NCBI GenBank assembly: GCA_025964635.1
Contig: JAOPYP010000252.1
Coordinates: 1-9,196, forward strand
Reading direction: 5' to 3'
Origin: Actinomycetes bacterium
GTDB taxonomy: Bacteria > Actinomycetota > Actinomycetes > Streptosporangiales > Streptosporangiaceae
DNA: 9,196 nt
Of this stretch, positions 6,099 to 9,196 are shown in pieces; position 1 is the first letter of the stretch, and every line of letters starts with the position of its first letter. Position numbers and translations under genes: made by a program. Below the pieces are notes generated by a model that saw only the letters and a program-made list of their open reading frames with translations, was not told the origin of the DNA and made no database searches.

Positions 6099-6857
6099 AT
6101 GAGTAAGGCGGCAGACCACGCCGGCCGAGCTCCGGGGCTGGACGGCGGATCCGGTCACGCGGACGGCGGATCCGGCCGCCTGGACGGCGGGGACGAGGAG
6201 CGGGCGGCGCCGCGGACCGCGCGTAGCTACGTCAGCAAGAGCGACATGGTCACCGACGCGCTCAGGGAACTCATCACCGACGGCCAGATCTCGCCCGGCA
6301 CCCCGCTGCGCCAACGACAGCTGGCGGAACAGTTCGACGTGAGTTACACCCCGGTCCGGGAGGCGCTGCGCCGCCTCGAATCGGAGGGCCTGGTGGTGAC
6401 GGACGTGCACCGCGGCGCTTCGGTGGCGCAGGCGGAGTCCGACGCGCTCGAGGAGAACTACCGGATCCTGGCCGCCCTGGAGTCGCTCGCCGGCAGCATC
6501 GCCGTATCCAAGATGACTGACGACGACATGGCCGAGATCGAAGACCTCTACCAGCAGGTGGCAGCCTGCGATCCGGACGACGTCCACCTCGCGGAGCTGA
6601 ACCGGCGTTTTCATTTCCGCGTCTACGAGTGCGCCCGGTCGCCCATGCTCCTGCTGCTCATGAGGCTGCTCTGGCGGTCGTTCTCCCACGGGCCGCAACA
6701 CGGGCGCCCCCACCAGGAGTCCGTCGAGCAGCACGCCCAGCTGCTGACGGCGCTCAAGAACCGGGACGAGGAGCAGGTCGCCACCATCATCCGGAACCAC
6801 GTGCTCGGCAGCATCACTTACTTGCGGCGCCCGCGGCAGCGCCGCCATCCGGAGTGA
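6099..6857 (+). CDS. GntR-family transcriptional regulator, FCD/FadR subfamily
   Basis: A 252-residue repressor-type protein. The winged-helix DNA-binding domain spans about 48-112: SDMVTDALRELITDGQISPG (48-67), then QLAEQFDVSYTPVREALRRL (74-93) as the helix-turn-helix and the wing GLVVTDVHRGASVA. The FCD ligand domain spans about 118-240. Its metal/ligand residues are Asn168 and His172 (N-x3-H, where Asp is more common), His212 and His234. Such regulators bind small carboxylates or amino-acid-like effectors, so the effector is probably the transported compound or its breakdown product. Residues 13-33 contain a Gly/Asp heptad repeat. ATG 6099 is the first in-frame start after the ATPase gene; GGAGG at 6080-6084 is 14 bases away, longer than ideal. 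ATG 6246 (residue 50) would cut into the domain. Its place at the 3' end suggests autoregulation of the whole operon. Confidence 0.9.
   Translation: MSKAADHAGRAPGLDGGSGHADGGSGRLDGGDEERAAPRTARSYVSKSDMVTDALRELITDGQISPGTPLRQRQLAEQFDVSYTPVREALRRLESEGLVVTDVHRGASVAQAESDALEENYRILAALESLAGSIAVSKMTDDDMAEIEDLYQQVAACDPDDVHLAELNRRFHFRVYECARSPMLLLLMRLLWRSFSHGPQHGRPHQESVEQHAQLLTALKNRDEEQVATIIRNHVLGSITYLRRPRQRRHPE
6140..6190 (+). repeat. 21-base in-frame tandem repeat in the regulator N terminus
   Basis: GGACGGCGGATCCGG occurs at 6140-6154 and again at 6161-6175. The first nine bases recur at 6182-6190. The period is exactly 21 bases. In the GntR protein this encodes three heptads of the form (L/A)DGGSG(H/R) at residues 14-20, 21-27 and 28-34, the last ending DEE. 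The segment is upstream of the DNA-binding domain, likely a flexible tail. Such units are prone to slippage, so copy number may differ between strains. Confidence 0.7.
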
Positions 6858-6927
6858 CAACCCTGCCCGGAGGGGGTGGCTTGCCCTGGTGGAACCCGTC
6901 ATGGCTGGCGAAGGCAGGCGCCTGAAC

Positions 6928-6951
6928 CTGGCGCTCAGCACTGAGCGCCAG
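6928..6951. terminator. Bidirectional hairpin terminator between convergent units
   Basis: CTGGCGCTCA and TGAGCGCCAG pair perfectly (10 bp) around a GCAC loop. An outer CCTGA (6921-6925) and TCAGG (6956-6960) can extend the stem across a small internal loop. There is no T-run, as is common for actinobacterial terminators. It lies 70 bases past the end of the + strand operon and 15 bases past the stop of the - strand gene ending at 6967, so it can serve both. A separate 10-base palindrome, CAGGCGCCTG (6915-6924), overlaps its edge. Confidence 0.75.
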
Positions 6952-6966
6952 CGGGTCAGGGCTGCA

Positions 6967-7728
6967 TCAGGCGTTCCGCCCGGGCGGTTCCTGGTCGCCT
7001 AGCTGCTCGGCCTCGGCCGGGGTCAGGATCTCCTCAGGACCGGGGGGCGTGATGCCGGCGGCCACACCGAAATCCCACAGCTCGACGATCGACCAGACTT
7101 GCGCATCCGGGGCGGCGGCCGGGTCTGAGCTCACCGAGATGCGGCGGGCGAGGCCAGCCGCGTCGAGCCAGACCTCGGCGGGCATCCGGCTCAGCGCGCG
7201 ATACGGCCCGGAGGGCACGCTCACCCCGGCCGGCAGCGCTGCGTCCGCCCGGGCCAGGTCAACGGTAAGGCGGTAACGCGTCGCAGGGACGGCGCGCACG
7301 GCCTCCGGCCCGATCTCCACGGCATCATCGCTGGCCCCGAACAGGGCATCTAACGGCCAGAGCGGGTCGTACGGCCCGAGCGGGCCGCCGGGATCCGCCA
7401 AGGAGATGCCTGTCCAGCTGTCGGCGACCCGGACGTAAGCGTTCGCGCCGTCGTAGATCATCTCCATGTGCCCGGCGTTCTCGCGAAGACCTGGCTCGCC
7501 GTCACCGAGTTCCATCAGCGCAGCCGTCGTGCGGTCGGTGAAGAACATCGACTGCGACACGCGGACCCGCCGCCTGGCAAAGTCGGCCACCCCGTCGCAG
7601 CGCCGGTCGGGAGCCTCGGGCAGCGGTGAACCCGTGCACCATGCGGCGAGCAGCCGGGCAGTGCCGGCCGCGACCGTCCGCGCAGCGGCGGCAGTCACCC
7701 GGCCGCCGGGCTCGCTCACAGTGGGCAT
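6967..7728 (-). CDS. Hypothetical protein, LppX/LprG-like fold without signal peptide
   Basis: A 253-residue protein of uncertain function. The middle and C-terminal parts resemble the actinobacterial LppX/LprAFG (LolA-like lipid-binding) pattern: IYDGANAYVRV (91-101), a DPLWPLDALFGASD segment (121-134), AVPATRYRLTVDLARA (146-161), the AEVWLDAAGLARRI strand pair (184-197) and VELWDFG (215-221). Known relatives are exported lipoproteins or have a membrane anchor. This one begins with a hydrophilic Ala-rich stretch and has no lipobox, so it is predicted cytosolic unless the start is misread. ATG 7728 is the only start before the conserved part, with a weak AGG-type ribosome site. It lies 124 bases downstream of the proline-dehydrogenase-like gene on the same strand. 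The fold assignment is from memory of the pattern and is tentative. Confidence 0.72.
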   Translation of the reverse strand: MPTVSEPGGRVTAAAARTVAAGTARLLAAWCTGSPLPEAPDRRCDGVADFARRRVRVSQSMFFTDRTTAALMELGDGEPGLRENAGHMEMIYDGANAYVRVADSWTGISLADPGGPLGPYDPLWPLDALFGASDDAVEIGPEAVRAVPATRYRLTVDLARADAALPAGVSVPSGPYRALSRMPAEVWLDAAGLARRISVSSDPAAAPDAQVWSIVELWDFGVAAGITPPGPEEILTPAEAEQLGDQEPPGRNA

Positions 7729-7765
7729 GACTTCAACCTAGTTGCGACAACCCTGGGAAGCCATC

Positions 7766-7780
7766 GCACCGGGGCGGTGC
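7766..7780 (-). terminator. Small GC hairpin downstream of the PRODH-like gene
   Basis: GCACCG and CGGTGC pair perfectly (6 bp, GGG loop on the + strand). A second small hairpin, GCCCG-TAC-CGGGC, lies at 7822-7834, 19 bases past the stop of the PRODH-like gene. Either could weaken read-through into the next gene. Nothing else was recognised in the 124-base gap 7729-7852. Both stems are short, so chance is possible in such GC-rich sequence. Confidence 0.3.
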
Positions 7781-7852
7781 CGGCATGGGACAGCAGGGGC
7801 GGCTGGCAGTCCAGGGCGCTTGCCCGTACCGGGCCGCTGTTGCCGGATGACT

Positions 7853-8731
7853 TCAGGCGCCCCGTGATTCGGCGAGGCGGCGCATCCAGTAGCGGAACCA
7901 GTCGTTGCCGAAAGGCACGTACACGCGGACGGGGACGCCGCGGGCGACGAGTTCGTCCAAGATCGCGGGGCGGACTCCGAGCAGCTGCTCGACGGGCCGG
8001 GGGCCGAGCGCGGCGAGCACTGCCTCGCGCAGGACGCCGTCGTGGGTCGCGAGGGCGAACTGCGCTTGGGTCTCGGCGAGACGGTGCGCAAGGCGGAGGT
8101 AAGCGATGTCGGTGGGCTCCCCGAAGGGAAGCGCGCGGTCGTGCGGCTCGACGTAGGCGCCCTTGACCAGGCGGACGTGGACGCCCGCCTCCACGAGCCG
8201 CTCCAGGTCGCGCGGCGTACGGCGGAAGTTGGCCTGGGCCGTGGCCCCGAGCCGGCTGGCCAGGCCCTGGCGGGCGACGGTTTCGATGCAGGCGAGCACG
8301 GCGTCGGCACGGCTGTGATCCTCCGCCCCGACCTGGATGCGCCGGCCAGCTGACAGGCGCGCGGCGATCGCGGCGAGGCGGTCTGCGCAGCCTGGCGGGT
8401 CGATGTCCAGCCCGAGGTGAGACAGATCGATCGACAGCCACGTGTCTGCAGGCAGGGCGTTGACCTGATCGGCCAGCCCCAGATAACTAGCAGCTACGCG
8501 CCCGGCGGTGGCGGTGTCCTGCACCAGCTCCCCGTACTGGTCAATGCTGCTGCCCGCGCCTCGTTCTCCCAGTTTCCGTGCGACCCGGGCGGCCGCTGTG
8601 GCCGTTGTCCCCGCTACATAGCGCGAGGCCGCCCGCCAGGCCAGGCGTTCACCCATCGGCGCAGCGCGGGCAGCGCGTTCCAGCCGGGGGCTGGTGGCTA
8701 GCCGGAACAAGATCGCGCGGTCGGCGGGCAT
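7853..8731 (-). CDS. Proline dehydrogenase family protein (divergent)
   Basis: A 292-residue protein with the FAD-dependent proline dehydrogenase (TIM-barrel) pattern, the family that oxidises proline to pyrroline-5-carboxylate. Recognisable parts are GAEDHSRAD (135-143), AQANFRRTPRDLERL (165-179), VRLVKGAYVEP (186-196), FALATHDGVL (225-234), QLLGVRPAILDEL (249-261) and the C-terminal VYVPFGNDWFRYWMRRLAE (270-288). The substrate-binding pair Arg284-Arg285 and Glu288 are kept. By eye, the Lys of the usual SVKLS motif is Asp102 (LSIDLS) and the Asp of the DxEDH motif is Gly135, so activity on proline is doubtful. It stops four residues after the RR..E motif, shorter than usual. ATG 8731 is preferred (AGGA eight bases upstream); ATG 8740 and ATG 8872 also lie in frame, but the latter adds a very Arg-rich stretch. 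No pyrroline-5-carboxylate dehydrogenase gene is adjacent. Confidence 0.82.
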   Translation of the reverse strand: MPADRAILFRLATSPRLERAARAAPMGERLAWRAASRYVAGTTATAAARVARKLGERGAGSSIDQYGELVQDTATAGRVAASYLGLADQVNALPADTWLSIDLSHLGLDIDPPGCADRLAAIAARLSAGRRIQVGAEDHSRADAVLACIETVARQGLASRLGATAQANFRRTPRDLERLVEAGVHVRLVKGAYVEPHDRALPFGEPTDIAYLRLAHRLAETQAQFALATHDGVLREAVLAALGPRPVEQLLGVRPAILDELVARGVPVRVYVPFGNDWFRYWMRRLAESRGA

Positions 8732-8897
8732 GGTCCCCATCCTGGCAAACGCCGCCCGCGGCCGGTGCGCCGTCTGGGCGGGCTTGCCTGCTGCGTCCAG
8801 CCGGGCCAAGCGCCTCGCGGACCGCCGGCGGCGCCGGGCGCGAGTACGGCGGTCGCAAGTTCGTCGGCCCACTTACGGCCGAGCCGCCAATCATCGT

Positions 8898-8917
8898 CCG
8901 CGGTCAGCGAGCCGCGG
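8898..8917 (-). terminator. Possible terminator after the TetR gene
   Basis: Two CCGCGG hexamers (8898-8903 and 8912-8917) form a 6-bp GC stem with an eight-base loop, beginning five bases past the TetR stop codon on the - strand. No T-run follows. The remaining gap to the next gene (8732-8897) contains no clear promoter that I can defend; a TTGCGA near 8850 on the - strand has no convincing -10 partner. Confidence 0.35.
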
Positions 8918-8922
8918 TGGGA

Positions 8923-9196
8923 TCAGGCGCCGGTCGGCAGGAGCGCGTTGATGACCCTGGCGGCGCGGTCGGGGTCGGGGTGCTCGCCGGTGATGAGCCC
9001 GAGGTAGATGTAGGACTCCATGATGCGGACCAGGACGTAGGGCAGGTCTTCCGGGGGGACGGCGGCATGGAGGCGCCCGGCCGACGCTTCCTCGTCGAGG
9101 AGCTCGCCGATCAGGGTGGTCAGCCGGGTTTCGAAGCCGGTGGCCCTGGTCGTCAGCAGGCGCAGGGCCAGGTCGCCTTCGCGGTCCAGGAAGCGT
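8923..9196 (-). CDS. TetR-family regulator, C-terminal part (QsdR-like), runs off right edge
   Basis: An open frame with no start inside the window gives the last 90 residues of a larger protein; the N terminus with the helix-turn-helix lies beyond base 9196. The visible part begins RFLDREGDLALRLLTTRATG and ends with VRIMESYIYLGLITGEHPD, then a helix ending INALLPTGA. The combination of LALRLLTTR with a later R-x-x-ESYIY-x-x-LITGE helix is the pattern of the QsdR-type TetR C-terminal ligand/dimer domain common in actinobacteria. The effector is unknown. It is on the same strand as, and 191 bases upstream of, the PRODH-like gene, but a possible terminator lies between, so control of that gene is only a possibility. 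Confidence 0.75.
   Translation of the reverse strand, partial: RFLDREGDLALRLLTTRATGFETRLTTLIGELLDEEASAGRLHAAVPPEDLPYVLVRIMESYIYLGLITGEHPDPDRAARVINALLPTGA

Noticed and set aside
5664..6941. A 425-codon - strand frame opposite the LivF-type and GntR genes
   Set aside because: No recognisable motif and entirely antisense to two well-supported genes.
6856..7755. GACAACCCTG repeated at 6856-6865 and 7746-7755, flanking the LppX-like gene like target-site duplications
   Set aside because: Only 10 bases, the first copy overlaps the regulator's stop codon, and there is no transposase or inverted repeat; probably chance.
7716..8441. Overlapping - strand frames of 190-241 codons in the PRODH-like region
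   Set aside because: Out-of-frame shadows with Arg/Pro/Ser-rich translations; the PRODH motifs lie in the other frame.
8732..8872. Longer PRODH-like protein starting at ATG 8872
   Set aside because: It would add 47 very Arg-rich residues atypical for the family, and the ribosome-site-like AGGA fits ATG 8731 better.

Overview
The window is about 70 % G+C. Its genes show strong third-position G/C bias, GTG starts and 4-base start/stop overlaps, which points to an actinobacterium (Streptomyces/Streptosporangiales-like). The genus cannot be fixed from the sequence. There are no RNA genes, insertion sequences, CRISPR arrays or phage genes that I can support, and no gene-free stretch longer than 300 bases.

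Left block (about 71-6857, all + strand): a compact eight-gene operon. An A+T-rich promoter/operator region precedes a DUF1989 protein (urea-carboxylase-associated/carboxyguanidine-deiminase superfamily). Next come a RidA-family protein that overlaps it by 4 bases, a lipoprotein substrate-binding protein, two LivH/LivM-type permeases, two LivG/LivF-type ATPases, and last an FCD-type GntR repressor. The five transporter parts make a complete importer of the HAAT class (branched-chain amino acids, urea, amides and similar solutes). The two cytosolic proteins in front suggest that the imported solute is a small nitrogen compound that is hydrolysed or deaminated, and the GntR protein probably senses it. 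The substrate cannot be named from sequence. A GC-rich region between the binding-protein gene and the first permease gene holds two competing hairpins and a 24-codon mini-ORF, and probably sets the ratio of binding protein to membrane complex.

Right block (6967-9196, all - strand), convergent with the operon across a strong hairpin terminator. In transcription order it contains the C-terminal part of a TetR-family regulator (runs off the right edge), a divergent proline-dehydrogenase-family protein, and a LppX/LprG-like protein without a signal peptide. The proline dehydrogenase homologue keeps the C-terminal RR..E motif but appears to lack the conserved active-site Lys and Asp, so its reaction should not be assumed.

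Most promising for new biology: the DUF1989-RidA-HAAT transporter-GntR operon as an uptake and degradation system of unknown substrate, its candidate self-operator, the alternative hairpins at 2529-2579, and the non-canonical RidA and proline dehydrogenase homologues.
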